Position numbers and translations under genes: made by a program. A model generated the notes under the pieces. It saw only the letters and a list, made by a program, of their open reading frames with translations. It was not told the origin of the DNA and did not search any database. A stretch of DNA of 64,000 bases from Bradyrhizobium algeriense (GTDB lineage Bacteria > Pseudomonadota > Alphaproteobacteria > Rhizobiales > Xanthobacteraceae): contig NZ_PYCN01000007.1 in NCBI RefSeq assembly GCF_003062295.1, positions 186,001-250,000 of the forward strand, in the 5' to 3' direction. Within the stretch, counting starts at the first letter, position 1; each line of letters starts with the position of its first letter. Of this stretch, positions 26,142 through 35,105 are shown one piece after another.

Positions 26142-26495
26142 TCAGGTCATGCTGCCGGGCAGGAAGCAGCGGATCGAAATCCCGTAGGCTCCCTTGATCG
26201 GCCAGACCATGGTCCGGCCGGCGCGGTTTGGCTCGGTGATGACGGCATCGTCGGGGACGTCGATCCATTGGCCCTCGAGCCGCACGCGGTAGTGACCGTC
26301 CCTGGATTCCCAATCCACGTCGGCGACGGCAGAGCCATCAGCATCGGAGCAACATGGCCCCTTTCCGCTTCTGAGGCTGTCGAACCAGGACTTGAGCGGG
26401 GAGTTGGCATAGCGGCCATCATCACGGGCCGCTGCAACCCCGACGAGAACAGCGGTTGAGGCCATCAGCGCTACAGCAGTTCTGAGAGATTTCAT
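26142..26495 (-). CDS. small secreted hypothetical protein
   Basis: 117 residues starting MKSLRTAVALMASTAVLVGV, with a Sec signal peptide cleaved near VAAARDD. The mature protein holds SWFDSLRSGKGPCCSDADG with a Cys-Cys pair, a third Cys near the end (SIRCFLPG) and a WESRDGHYRVRLEGQWIDVP strand pair. Proteins with the GKGPCCSDADG pattern recur in rhizobia; the role is unknown. A start 7 codons upstream is possible but lies before the signal. Confidence 0.7.
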   Translation of the reverse strand: MKSLRTAVALMASTAVLVGVAAARDDGRYANSPLKSWFDSLRSGKGPCCSDADGSAVADVDWESRDGHYRVRLEGQWIDVPDDAVITEPNRAGRTMVWPIKGAYGISIRCFLPGSMT

Positions 26496-26645
26496 GCGGC
26501 CCGTCTCGGCAACCACAATTACCCACCGACATACAAACCTGTCGGAAGGGCTGAAGTTCCCTCGCGTTCAGCAGATATTATGTGCATCGATCGGAGATCA
26601 CACGGCCGCCTCCCGCGCAGGCACCTGTGCAGGCGAGACCGAAAT

Positions 26646-27281
26646 CTAGCTACCGGCCTGCGCAATCCATTCGCCAGGCTGCACCCGCGTAACCAGGACA
26701 GCCGGCCCCGAGTTGCTGATCTTGTAGACGAGCGCCTCGCCTTCACGGATATCGGCAAATTCCTTGCCGAAGGCGTCGGCGACGTTGGTCTTGTGTGTCA
26801 CCGCCAGATTATTGGCGCCGGCTTTCGGAGGCGCGTTGACGAGATCGCGCACGGCGCGTCCAGCCTTGGCGTTCTTGCCGTCGGGATTGGCCATCCCAGA
26901 CGCGCTGCCGGCGCTGCTGTCCGTCAATGCTTCCACCGGAGAGACGTCCTTGCCGCCGAGCAGCTTGCCGGTTTCGACGGCTCGATTGAGCTGGCTTGTG
27001 TAGACTTCGCCGATCGGCACACCCAATTTCTTCAGCGCTGCCCCAAGCTCGCGCGCCAGCTCGCGGCCCTTTTCGCTCAGTTGCCGCTGCGCGGTCATGT
27101 CGTCGAATTTGAAGGGGTAGATGTCCTTCTGGCTATCGTCGGTGGCGCCGTGTCGAAACACGATGACGTAGCCACCACCCTTGAGGGACGATACGAGACC
27201 GCCCAGATCTGCCGCGTAACTTTGCGGCGACATCAGCAGAAAAATGACCAAACACGAAATAATAGACGCAAGCTTGCTCAA
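26646..27281 (-). CDS. secreted histidine phosphatase superfamily protein
   Basis: 211-residue phosphoglycerate-mutase-like protein. The catalytic RHG motif is in YVIVFRHGATDDSQKD, the second Arg in YTSQLNRAVETGKLL, and the late His in NNLAVTHKTNV. A signal peptide (SKLASIISCLVIFLLMSP, cleaved at SYAAD) sends it to the periplasm. The start is TTG at 27281, with GGAGG five bases upstream. Periplasmic relatives act as sugar-phosphate or heptose-phosphate phosphatases, but no substrate can be assigned. With the gene at 26142 it separates fabZ from lpxA. Confidence 0.8.
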   Translation of the reverse strand: MSKLASIISCLVIFLLMSPQSYAADLGGLVSSLKGGGYVIVFRHGATDDSQKDIYPFKFDDMTAQRQLSEKGRELARELGAALKKLGVPIGEVYTSQLNRAVETGKLLGGKDVSPVEALTDSSAGSASGMANPDGKNAKAGRAVRDLVNAPPKAGANNLAVTHKTNVADAFGKEFADIREGEALVYKISNSGPAVLVTRVQPGEWIAQAGS

Positions 27282-27419
27282 AGACGCCTCCGTTAAAAAA
27301 GAAGCGTGGGCCCAAACCAGAATTATTCGGAAAATTTCGTCAAACGACCTCGGCGGGGGTCCCACTACCAACGATTGAATAAAGATAGCAGCAAGACGTC
27401 GGTTGTGTGGCGGATGAAT

Positions 27420-27878
27420 TCAATCCGTCAGCATTGCGCCGACGTCGGCCTCCGCGACCACGCTGCCATTGACCTTGGCGTCGCCGTGAAACCACCACAT
27501 CGCCTTGCGGCGGCCGATCGAGCGCATGTGGTATTCGATGGTGTCGCCGGGCATCACCGGTTTGCGGAATTTGCATTTGTCGATGGTGAGGAAATAAACC
27601 GCGCGCGGCTTCTCGGTGCCCTCGACCGACTTGATGCCGATGACGCCGGCGGTCTGCGCCATGGCCTCGATCATCATCACGCCGGGATAGACCGGACGAT
27701 CGGGAAAATGGCCGAGAAACGGTGGCTCGTTAAAGGTGACGTTCTTGATGCCGATGCCGCTGTAATCGGTCCGGATCTTGATCACCCGGTCGATCAGCAG
27801 CATCGGATAACGATGCGGAAGCGTCTTGAGGATCTCGTTGATATCCACGAGTTCAAACCTGACCGGTGCCTCCTCCAT
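27420..27878 (-). CDS. fabZ: 3-hydroxyacyl-ACP dehydratase FabZ
   Basis: Hot-dog fold dehydratase of fatty acid synthesis. The 152-residue protein has LPHRYPMLLIDRV and the active-site helix FLGHFPDRPVYPGVMMIEAM with catalytic His and Glu. The ATG overlaps the lpxD stop by one base (TGATG), so translation is coupled and this start is preferred over upstream in-frame codons. It competes with LpxA and LpxD for hydroxyacyl-ACP, which explains the shared operon. Confidence 0.96.
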   Translation of the reverse strand: MEEAPVRFELVDINEILKTLPHRYPMLLIDRVIKIRTDYSGIGIKNVTFNEPPFLGHFPDRPVYPGVMMIEAMAQTAGVIGIKSVEGTEKPRAVYFLTIDKCKFRKPVMPGDTIEYHMRSIGRRKAMWWFHGDAKVNGSVVAEADVGAMLTD

Positions 27879-28945
27879 CACTCCCGTCCCTCGCCCTTCG
27901 GAGCGGCCCTGCCACCCTGCGCCAGTCGCTCCACTGCAACGATCTCCTTGAACCACTGCTTGGTCGGCTTGGCAAAGAAACCGCCCCAGCGGCCGTTGGG
28001 CGGGATGTCGTCCTTGACCCCGCTCATCGCCGTAACCTGGGCACCGTCGCCGATCTTGAGGTGATTGTTGATGCCCACCTTGGCCCCGAGCGCGACGTTG
28101 TCACCGATCGTCAGACTGCCCGCGAGCCCGATCTGGGCCGCGAGCAGGCAGTGCCTGCCGATGGTTACATTGTGGCCGATCTGGACCTGATTGTCGATTT
28201 TGGTGCCCTCGCCGATCACGGTATCCCGCAGGCTGCCGCGGTCGATGGTGGTGCCGGCGCCGACCTCGACATCGTTCTGGATCAGGACCCGGCCGGTCTG
28301 CGGCACCTTGAGGTGACCCTCGGGGCCGAAGAAGATGAAGCCATAGCCGTCCTGACCGATGCTGCAGGCGGGATGGATCAGCACGTTGTTGCCGATCAGG
28401 GCGAACTGGATCGCGGTGCGAGCGCCGACATTGCAGTCGCGGCCGATCTTGACGTCGGCGCCGATCACCGCGCCCGCGCCGATCACGGTGCCGGCGCCGA
28501 TCTCTACCCTGGGGCCGATCACCGCGAGCGGATCGACGATGACGCCATCCTCCAGATGGGCGGACGGATCGATAATAGCCGATGGCGCGATGCCGTCATT
28601 GTCGAACCAGGATTGCGGGCGAAGGGCGTCCGCGTGCCATTCGCGCGCCAGCTTCACGAAGGCGCGGAACGGCTGGCCGGCCCGCAGCACCGCCACATGG
28701 GCGGGCACCTGGGCCTCGAAACGTGGGCTGACCAGGCAGGCGCCGGCCTTGGTCGCCTTGAGCTGATCGGCGTATCTGAGGTTGTCAAAGAATGCCAAGT
28801 GCATGGGGCCGGCTTCGTCGAGCGAAGCGAGGCCCCTGATCACATGACCGCCCCGTGTGGGGTCGACCAATACCGCTCCCGTCAACGCGGCCAACTCGGT
28901 CAGCGTCGAGGAAGGGGGTTGCTTGAAAAATATCGGCTGCGCCAT
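27878..28945 (-). CDS. lpxD: UDP-3-O-(3-hydroxyacyl)glucosamine N-acyltransferase
   Basis: Third step of lipid A synthesis. The 355-residue protein has an N-terminal uridine-binding domain (MAQPIFFKQPPSSTLTELAA), then hexapeptide-repeat beta-helix (AGTVIGAGAVIGADVKIG and similar) with the catalytic His in QIGHNVTIGRH, and a C-terminal helix. The start at 28945 is chosen since it matches the usual family start; an upstream frame to 29065 is not family-like. It sits 126 bases after bamA and overlaps fabZ. Confidence 0.95.
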   Translation of the reverse strand: MAQPIFFKQPPSSTLTELAALTGAVLVDPTRGGHVIRGLASLDEAGPMHLAFFDNLRYADQLKATKAGACLVSPRFEAQVPAHVAVLRAGQPFRAFVKLAREWHADALRPQSWFDNDGIAPSAIIDPSAHLEDGVIVDPLAVIGPRVEIGAGTVIGAGAVIGADVKIGRDCNVGARTAIQFALIGNNVLIHPACSIGQDGYGFIFFGPEGHLKVPQTGRVLIQNDVEVGAGTTIDRGSLRDTVIGEGTKIDNQVQIGHNVTIGRHCLLAAQIGLAGSLTIGDNVALGAKVGINNHLKIGDGAQVTAMSGVKDDIPPNGRWGGFFAKPTKQWFKEIVAVERLAQGGRAAPKGEGRE

Positions 28946-29071
28946 TCCACCCGTCGCAGTCCGGCCGGCCTTCACACCAGAGTGCCGGCTCCAAAGAAAC
29001 GGAGCCGGACCCTGCTCTTGTTCCCTGGCGTTCTCGTCACGCGGACTGACGTCCGTCCGTTTCAAGACACC

Positions 29072-31663
29072 TTAGAACGATGTGCCGCCGCCAAACTTGA
29101 ATTCTTGCACGCGGTCGAACTGACCCTTGGTAAGCGGAACCGCATAGTCGAAGCGCAGCGGACCGAACGGCGAGGCCCAGATCAAGCCGACACCGACCGA
29201 GGTGCGGACCACATTGCCGTTGTCGTACTGCAATCCCAAACACGTTCCGGGATTGGCATTGGTCGTCGCCGTCGCCTGCGTCGGCGGCACGCAACCAGGC
29301 ACATTGACTTCGCCCGTCGCCGCCCACGATGTCGGGCCCTTGTAGTCGAACAGGCCGCCGGCGTCGGCATAGACCGAGCCCTTGAGCCCGACTTCCTTCG
29401 GCAGGAACCAGAACGGCATCTGCAGTTCGAACGAAGCGCCCCAGTATTTGGTTCCGCCGAGCGCGTCACGCGTGCCGTAGGGGTTCAGATCGCGCGGGCC
29501 GATGCCGTTCGGCGCAAAACCGCGAACGAGGTTCGGCCCCATCTGGAAATGATCAAGCATGCGCAGCTCGCTGCCGCCAAACTGGTTCAGCATGCCACCC
29601 TGGAGATGGATCAGGCCGACGATATCAGCAACCAGCGGGGTGTAGTACTTCGCGTCGACCGCCGACTTGATGTACTTCACGTCGCCGCCGACACCGGCGA
29701 AGTCCTGCTTCCAGTCGATCAGCAAGCCGTCGGTCGGGTTCTTGTTATTGTCCAACGTGTTGTAGTTCAGCGAATAGCCGACCGACGAGGTCAGCGCCTT
29801 GCCGCTCTGCAGTTCCCTGCGAACCGGCAGCGAGGCTTCGCCGTCGCTGAAGCACCACAGGCCGATACCGGAGGTGTCAGTAGCGGACTGGCCTCCTGAC
29901 GTTGCTGTGCCTCCTGCAGGAATTCCGTTCAGCTGCGCGAATGCCGGCGTCGGATTGAACGCGAGCAATCCGTTGTTCGAATTGTTGTTACAGTTCGCGA
30001 GCGCGTTCGGCAGCGAGATTTCCTGCTGATAGATCGAGTAACGCAACTGCAGCGCAAGATCTTCCCGCAGGGTGAAGCCGAGCCGAGGGCTGAAGCCCGC
30101 CGTCTTGGTGCCGTAGGAGATGTAGCTGTTGGCCAATTGCTCGCGATAAAACAAATCGAGGCCGAGGGCGACGCGGTAGTCCAGCAGGTAGGGTTCGACG
30201 AACGACAGCGAACCGCCGCGCGCATACTGACCGTAGGTCACGGCCGCCTTCGCATACAGGCCACGGCCGAGGAAGTTGCGCTCGGAGATGCTGACTTCGG
30301 CCAATGCACCGTCGGTGGTCGAATAGCCGCCCGACACCGAGAAGTCGCCGGTCGACTTCTCTTCGAGATCGACGATCAGGATCACGCGATCGGTCGAGGA
30401 GCCCGGCTCGGTCAGGATCTTCACGCTCTTGAAGAAGTCGAGGTTTTTCAGCCGGCGCTCGGCACGATCGACCAGCGCGCGGTTGTAGGCATCGCCTTCG
30501 GACAGGTCGAACTCGCGGCGAATCACGTAGTCGCGGGTGCGGGTGTTGCCGCGGACGTTGATGCGCTCGATATAGGTTCGCGGGCCCTCATCGACAGCAA
30601 ACACGATCGAAACGGTGTGCGCTTCGAAATTGCGATCGCCGCGCGGGCGCACCACAGCGAAGGCATAACCGCGCCGCGAGGCCTCGATCTGCATTTCCTC
30701 GACGGATTTCTCAAGCGCCTCGGCATTGTAGACCGAGCCGACGCTGACGCGCGAGAAGCTGCGCATCGAGGCGGCATCGAGGGTCGCGATGGAGGTCTGG
30801 AAGTCGACGGAAGCAACCCGATATTGCTGCCCCTCATCGATCTTGAAGGTAACGAGGAAGCCCTTCTTGTCGGGGTCATATTCAGTCAGCGCGGCGACCA
30901 CCTGGACGTCGGCGTAACCGTTCTTGAGATAGAAGCGGCGAATCAGATCGCGGTCGGCCTCGACCCGGTCGGGATCGTAGACGTCGGCGCCGCCGAGGAA
31001 GCTCAAGAGGTTGGATTCGCGCGTCTTGATGACGTCCTTCAGGCGATAGGCCGAATAGGCGACGTTGCCGACGAACTCGATCGACTTGACGCCTGTCTTG
31101 GTGCCTTCGGTGACCGTGAAGATCAGATCGACGCGGTTGTTCGGCTGCTCGATGATTTCAGGAGTGACGCGCACGTCATAGCGGCCGGAGCGCCGGTAGA
31201 TTTCGGTGATGCGCTGGGCGTCCGACTGGACCATCGGGCGCGAGAACGTGCCACGCGGCTTGGACTGGATTTCAGCCGAAAGCTGCTCGTCCTTGACCTT
31301 CTTGTTCCCTTCGAAGGCGATGCGCCCGATCACGGCGTTTTCGACCACGGTCACGACCAGCCGGCCGCCCACCTGGTTGATTCGCACATCCTGGAACAGG
31401 CCGGTCTCGATCAGGGCCTTGAGGCCGTCGTCGATCTGGGCCTGCCCGAGCCGGCCGCCGGGGCCTGGCTTGAAATAGGAACGGATGGTCTCGACCTCGA
31501 CACGCCGGTTCCCCTCAACGGAGATCGACGCCACCGTCTGCGCCGCAGCCGGCATAGACACCAGCGCGCCCCCCATCGGCACGGCAACCATGATCAGAGC
31601 GCCCAGCAGAGCCCCCCGCACTCGCATTCCCAACATCATGCGCAACGCGCCCTCGTCATTCAT
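29072..31663 (-). CDS. bamA: outer-membrane protein assembly factor BamA
   Basis: Central Omp85 subunit of the BAM complex, which inserts beta-barrel proteins into the outer membrane. The 863-residue precursor has a signal region ending at PAAAQ, five POTRA domains (about 45-440) and a C-terminal barrel with the lid motif LVRGF in MGPNLVRGFAPNGIGPRDL. It ends in Phe (GGGTSF) as expected. The start at 31663 is tentative; MMLGMRVRGALLG a few codons on could also serve. It follows rseP and precedes lpxD, the standard order. Confidence 0.95.
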   Translation of the reverse strand: MNDEGALRMMLGMRVRGALLGALIMVAVPMGGALVSMPAAAQTVASISVEGNRRVEVETIRSYFKPGPGGRLGQAQIDDGLKALIETGLFQDVRINQVGGRLVVTVVENAVIGRIAFEGNKKVKDEQLSAEIQSKPRGTFSRPMVQSDAQRITEIYRRSGRYDVRVTPEIIEQPNNRVDLIFTVTEGTKTGVKSIEFVGNVAYSAYRLKDVIKTRESNLLSFLGGADVYDPDRVEADRDLIRRFYLKNGYADVQVVAALTEYDPDKKGFLVTFKIDEGQQYRVASVDFQTSIATLDAASMRSFSRVSVGSVYNAEALEKSVEEMQIEASRRGYAFAVVRPRGDRNFEAHTVSIVFAVDEGPRTYIERINVRGNTRTRDYVIRREFDLSEGDAYNRALVDRAERRLKNLDFFKSVKILTEPGSSTDRVILIVDLEEKSTGDFSVSGGYSTTDGALAEVSISERNFLGRGLYAKAAVTYGQYARGGSLSFVEPYLLDYRVALGLDLFYREQLANSYISYGTKTAGFSPRLGFTLREDLALQLRYSIYQQEISLPNALANCNNNSNNGLLAFNPTPAFAQLNGIPAGGTATSGGQSATDTSGIGLWCFSDGEASLPVRRELQSGKALTSSVGYSLNYNTLDNNKNPTDGLLIDWKQDFAGVGGDVKYIKSAVDAKYYTPLVADIVGLIHLQGGMLNQFGGSELRMLDHFQMGPNLVRGFAPNGIGPRDLNPYGTRDALGGTKYWGASFELQMPFWFLPKEVGLKGSVYADAGGLFDYKGPTSWAATGEVNVPGCVPPTQATATTNANPGTCLGLQYDNGNVVRTSVGVGLIWASPFGPLRFDYAVPLTKGQFDRVQEFKFGGGTSF

Positions 31664-31775
31664 ATGCCGGCCCGTACCCCTACGAACCGGCAGATTCCCT
31701 AAGTTGCATTGCTTGTAGCCAATTTCGACAGGGCGGCAAACCAGACATCGCGATGCGATTCCATTTTCATTCCAA

Positions 31776-31797
31776 GACGTTGCCAATGGGCAACGTC
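31776..31797. promoter_or_regulatory. perfect hairpin in the rseP-bamA interval
   Basis: GACGTTGCC and GGCAACGTC, nine paired bases around AATG. It lies 113 bases before bamA on the minus strand and just after the rseP stop. There is no T-run on the transcribed side, so it is more likely an mRNA processing, pausing or stability structure than a terminator. Confidence 0.5.
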
Positions 31798-31812
31798 ACA
31801 AAAAAGCCGCTT

Positions 31813-32988
31813 CTACGATCTCCCGAACAGCCCCTTCAGCCACGGCACCTGATGGAAGTCGTTATAGAAGGCAAACACCATCAACATCAGCACTAAAACC
31901 AGCCCGACTCGGAACCCGTATTCCTGGGATTTTTCCGACAAGGGCCGCCCCCGCAGCACCTCGGCCGTATAGAACATAAGGTGACCGCCATCGAGCAGGG
32001 GCACCGGGAACAGATTCAGCAGTCCGATCGAAATGGACAGCACCGCTGCCAGATGAAGCAAGGGAATCAGTCCCAGCGTGGCCACCTGACCCGAAATCTG
32101 CGCGATCCGAATCGGCCCGCCGATCTGGTCCGCGCTCGCCCGCCCGGTGAAGATGTTCCCGATATAGGAGAGCGTCTGGTCGATGACGAACCAGGTTTCC
32201 TTGATTCCCAGCCAAAGCGCGCTGGCCGGATCGACCTTCTCGGTGGTCACTTCTCCCGGCGACGTTGCGCGGGTGATGCCGAGAATCCCGAGGCGCTGCG
32301 TGTTCCCGAAGGGATCCTTCACTTCGCGCAGTTCCGGCGTGCCCTTTAATTGCAGCGTGGAATCACCGCGCTTGACGGTGAAGGTCAGGGTGTCGCCGGC
32401 GCGAACGCTGACGGAGCGCTGCATGTCGGAGAAGCTGCCGATCTTCTTGCCGTCGATCGCGGTGACGACGTCGCCGACCTGAAAGCCCGCCCGCTCGGCG
32501 GCGCTGCTGGCTTCGATCTTGTCGACGCGCGCCGTCGTGCTCGGCTTGCCGAAGAAAGTGAAGAGACAGGTGAAGATGACGATCGCCAGAATGAAATTCG
32601 CAATCGGACCGGCGGCAACGATGGCCGCGCGCGCGCCGACTTTCTTGTGATGGAAACTGCCCGCCCGCTCCTCCTCGGTCATGCCGGCGAGCGATTCGGC
32701 CGAGGCCGGCGTCGAAGCTTCCGATTCGTCGCCGAAGAACTTCACATAGCCGCCGAGCGGGATCGCGGAGATCTTCCAGCGCGTGCCATGGCGATCGTTG
32801 AAGCCGACGAGTTCCGGCCCGAAGCCGAGCGAGAACGTCAGCACCTTCACGCCCGCCCATCGGGCGACCAGGAAGTGGCCGAGTTCATGGAAGAACACGA
32901 CGATGGTCAGGACGAACAGGAAGGGAATAATGTAGCCGACGAGACCATGGCCCAACGTATTGAAACTACTTAGAAAAAACTCTGACAT
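31813..32988 (-). CDS. rseP: RIP metalloprotease RseP
   Basis: Inner-membrane site-2 protease that cuts anti-sigma factors and signal-peptide remnants. The 391-residue protein has the zinc motif HELGH (His34/His38) in VVFFHELGHFLVAR, a central PDZ domain (about 130-215), and the third ligand region LLDGGHLMFY near the C-terminus, with four membrane segments. The start at 32988 has AGGGG upstream; an in-frame codon at 33027 is rejected. Its place between dxr and bamA is conserved. Confidence 0.95.
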   Translation of the reverse strand: MSEFFLSSFNTLGHGLVGYIIPFLFVLTIVVFFHELGHFLVARWAGVKVLTFSLGFGPELVGFNDRHGTRWKISAIPLGGYVKFFGDESEASTPASAESLAGMTEEERAGSFHHKKVGARAAIVAAGPIANFILAIVIFTCLFTFFGKPSTTARVDKIEASSAAERAGFQVGDVVTAIDGKKIGSFSDMQRSVSVRAGDTLTFTVKRGDSTLQLKGTPELREVKDPFGNTQRLGILGITRATSPGEVTTEKVDPASALWLGIKETWFVIDQTLSYIGNIFTGRASADQIGGPIRIAQISGQVATLGLIPLLHLAAVLSISIGLLNLFPVPLLDGGHLMFYTAEVLRGRPLSEKSQEYGFRVGLVLVLMLMVFAFYNDFHQVPWLKGLFGRS

Positions 32989-33031
32989 CAGGTTCCCCTC
33001 GACAAGAGCCAAAGGCTCCGTCCCCAACCCT

Positions 33032-34255
33032 CTAGGATGCCTTTAAGGCAATTTGAGGCAATAGGGAGGCGGCTCTACTTCGCGCGTTATGGTCAATGGC
33101 AATCGCGTCGTCGGCCGAGCTCAAAGGCGCAAGGTTCCCGGCGCGAATCCAGTCGTTCATGGTGGCTTCGACAAGACGCGCAATCGACCCGAACTTGATC
33201 TTTCCGGCAATGAACGCCGCCACCGCCACCTCATTGGCAGCGTTGAATACCGTGGTCGCACCACGTCCAGTACGTAACGCCTCGTAGGCCAGACGCAAGC
33301 CCGGGAACCGCTCGAAATCCGGCGCTTCAAAGGTCAGCTGTCCGATTTTTGCGAGATCGAGCCTCGCCGACGGGCCGACGATTCGTTCGGGCCATCCGAG
33401 GCAGTGCGCAATCGGAATGCGCATGTCGGGCGCGCCGAGCTGTGCAACCACGGAGCGATCGGAGAATTCGACCATGCCGTGGATGATCGACTGCGGATGG
33501 ACGAGAACGTCGATTTCGTCGGCGCTCAGCGCGAAGAGATAGGAGGCCTCGATGACTTCGAGGCCCTTGTTCATCATCGACGCCGAATCGATGGTGATCT
33601 TCTGGCCCATGCTCCAGTTCGGATGCTTCAGAGCCTGCTCCAGCGTCGCCTGCTCGATATCGGCCGGCGCCCAGGTGCGGAACGGCCCGCCCGAGGCGGT
33701 GATGATCACGCGCACCAGTTCCTCGCGATTGCCGGAAGAGAGAGCCTGAAACAGCGCGTTATGCTCGGAATCCGCCGGCAGGATGCAGGCGCCGGCTTTC
33801 GCCGCGCGCTGCATGAAGAAATCGCCGGCACAAACCAGGCATTCCTTGTTGGCGAGCGCCACGGCCGCGCCACGGTCGACCGCGGCCAATGCCGGCTTCA
33901 ATCCGGCCGCACCGCTCACCGCCGCCATCACCCAGTCGGCGGGACGCGCCGCGGCCTCGATGATGGCGCTTTCGCCGGCGCCGCATTCGATGCCCGTGCC
34001 GGCCAACGCATCCTTCAGTTCACCAAGGCGCGCGGGGTCGGCGATCGCTGCGAATCGCGCGCCGAATTCCTTGGCGAGTTTGGCCAGCGCTTCGACATTG
34101 GAATTCGCGGTCAGGGCCTCGACGGAATAGCGGTCGCGTGCACCGCGCAGCAAATCCATGGTGCTGTCGCCGATGGAACCGGTGGCGCCCAGCACGGTGA
34201 CCGTGCGTACGGCTGCCGCCACGGCCTTGTTGTTACGCAATGGAACTGCGCTCAT
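33032..34255 (-). CDS. dxr: 1-deoxy-D-xylulose 5-phosphate reductoisomerase
   Basis: Second step of the MEP isoprenoid pathway (NADPH, Mn2+/Mg2+). The 407-residue protein has the nucleotide motif VTVLGATGSIGDST, the metal and substrate motifs LPADSEHNALFQAL and GQKITIDSASMMNKGLEVIE, and a C-terminal helical domain (AANEVAVAAFIAGKIKF). The ATG at 34255 lies 4 bases after the cdsA stop. It feeds undecaprenyl synthesis, which links it to uppS upstream. Confidence 0.96.
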   Translation of the reverse strand: MSAVPLRNNKAVAAAVRTVTVLGATGSIGDSTMDLLRGARDRYSVEALTANSNVEALAKLAKEFGARFAAIADPARLGELKDALAGTGIECGAGESAIIEAAARPADWVMAAVSGAAGLKPALAAVDRGAAVALANKECLVCAGDFFMQRAAKAGACILPADSEHNALFQALSSGNREELVRVIITASGGPFRTWAPADIEQATLEQALKHPNWSMGQKITIDSASMMNKGLEVIEASYLFALSADEIDVLVHPQSIIHGMVEFSDRSVVAQLGAPDMRIPIAHCLGWPERIVGPSARLDLAKIGQLTFEAPDFERFPGLRLAYEALRTGRGATTVFNAANEVAVAAFIAGKIKFGSIARLVEATMNDWIRAGNLAPLSSADDAIAIDHNARSRAASLLPQIALKAS

Positions 34256-34259
34256 AATT

Positions 34260-35105
34260 TCACCAAACCATAAGACCGCGGCCGACGCCATCGGCGCCAC
34301 CCCGCAGAAGGCCGAAAAGAGCCGCCACGACGACGGCTGCGACAAATCCATCCAGGCGATCCATTAGCCCGCCGTGGCCGGGAATAATGTGACTTGAGTC
34401 CTTTACGCCAAAACGGCGCTTCACGGCGGATTCGAAGAGGTCGCCGAGCTGTGAGACGACCGAAAGAGCCACGGAAAGCAGCAATAACGGCCCTACTTTG
34501 CCCAGATCGAACGCGGCAAACCCGGCCGCCACGGCCAGGCTGGCGGCAAGCCCGCCGGCGGCGCCCGCCCAGGTCTTTTTAGGGCTGACGCGCGGCCAAA
34601 GTTTTGGGCCGCCAATGCCGCGGCCCGCGAAATAGCCGCCGCTATCGGTCACCCAAACGATCAACAGCACGAACATCAGCGCGGCGAATCCCTTGACGGG
34701 ATCGAGACGCACCAGCACCGAGGCGATCTCGGCCGCCGCCGCGTACAAGAATCCCGCCGCGGCCCAGCTTCGCCGCTCCGGCGCAATCGACACCACCGCA
34801 ACAAGGCCGACACCGAGCACGATCAGCGCGGCATCGAGCCGGCCAATCGCAAAGCAAAGCCCGGCGATAGCAAGCGCGGCCACACCCGGCACCGTCACGC
34901 GGGTAGCACCGGCGAGACCCACGATCGCAAACCATTCGACGAACAGACCGATGGCGGCCAGCGTCACCAGCGCGGTCCAGAGCCAGCCGCCCGCATAGGC
35001 GATCGCGACCGCAAGCGGAATCAGCACGGCGGCTACGGCGATGCGCATGACGAGGTTTCGCGAATCGGGTTGGCCCGCCGCCGGCGCGGCCTCGCGTTCG
35101 GTCAC
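34260..35105 (-). CDS. cdsA: phosphatidate cytidylyltransferase
   Basis: Makes CDP-diacylglycerol for phospholipid synthesis. The 281-residue membrane protein has about seven hydrophobic segments and the CdsA signature near the C-terminus, SAVKRRFGV then KDSSHIIPGHGGLMDRLD. The start is GTG overlapping the uppS stop (GTGA), which couples the two genes. It is followed by dxr after 4 bases. Confidence 0.95.
   Translation of the reverse strand: MTEREAAPAAGQPDSRNLVMRIAVAAVLIPLAVAIAYAGGWLWTALVTLAAIGLFVEWFAIVGLAGATRVTVPGVAALAIAGLCFAIGRLDAALIVLGVGLVAVVSIAPERRSWAAAGFLYAAAAEIASVLVRLDPVKGFAALMFVLLIVWVTDSGGYFAGRGIGGPKLWPRVSPKKTWAGAAGGLAASLAVAAGFAAFDLGKVGPLLLLSVALSVVSQLGDLFESAVKRRFGVKDSSHIIPGHGGLMDRLDGFVAAVVVAALFGLLRGGADGVGRGLMVW

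Noticed and set aside
27866..31702. long plus-strand frames opposite lpxD and bamA
   Set aside because: High-GC antisense shadows. The minus-strand genes have full conserved motifs.
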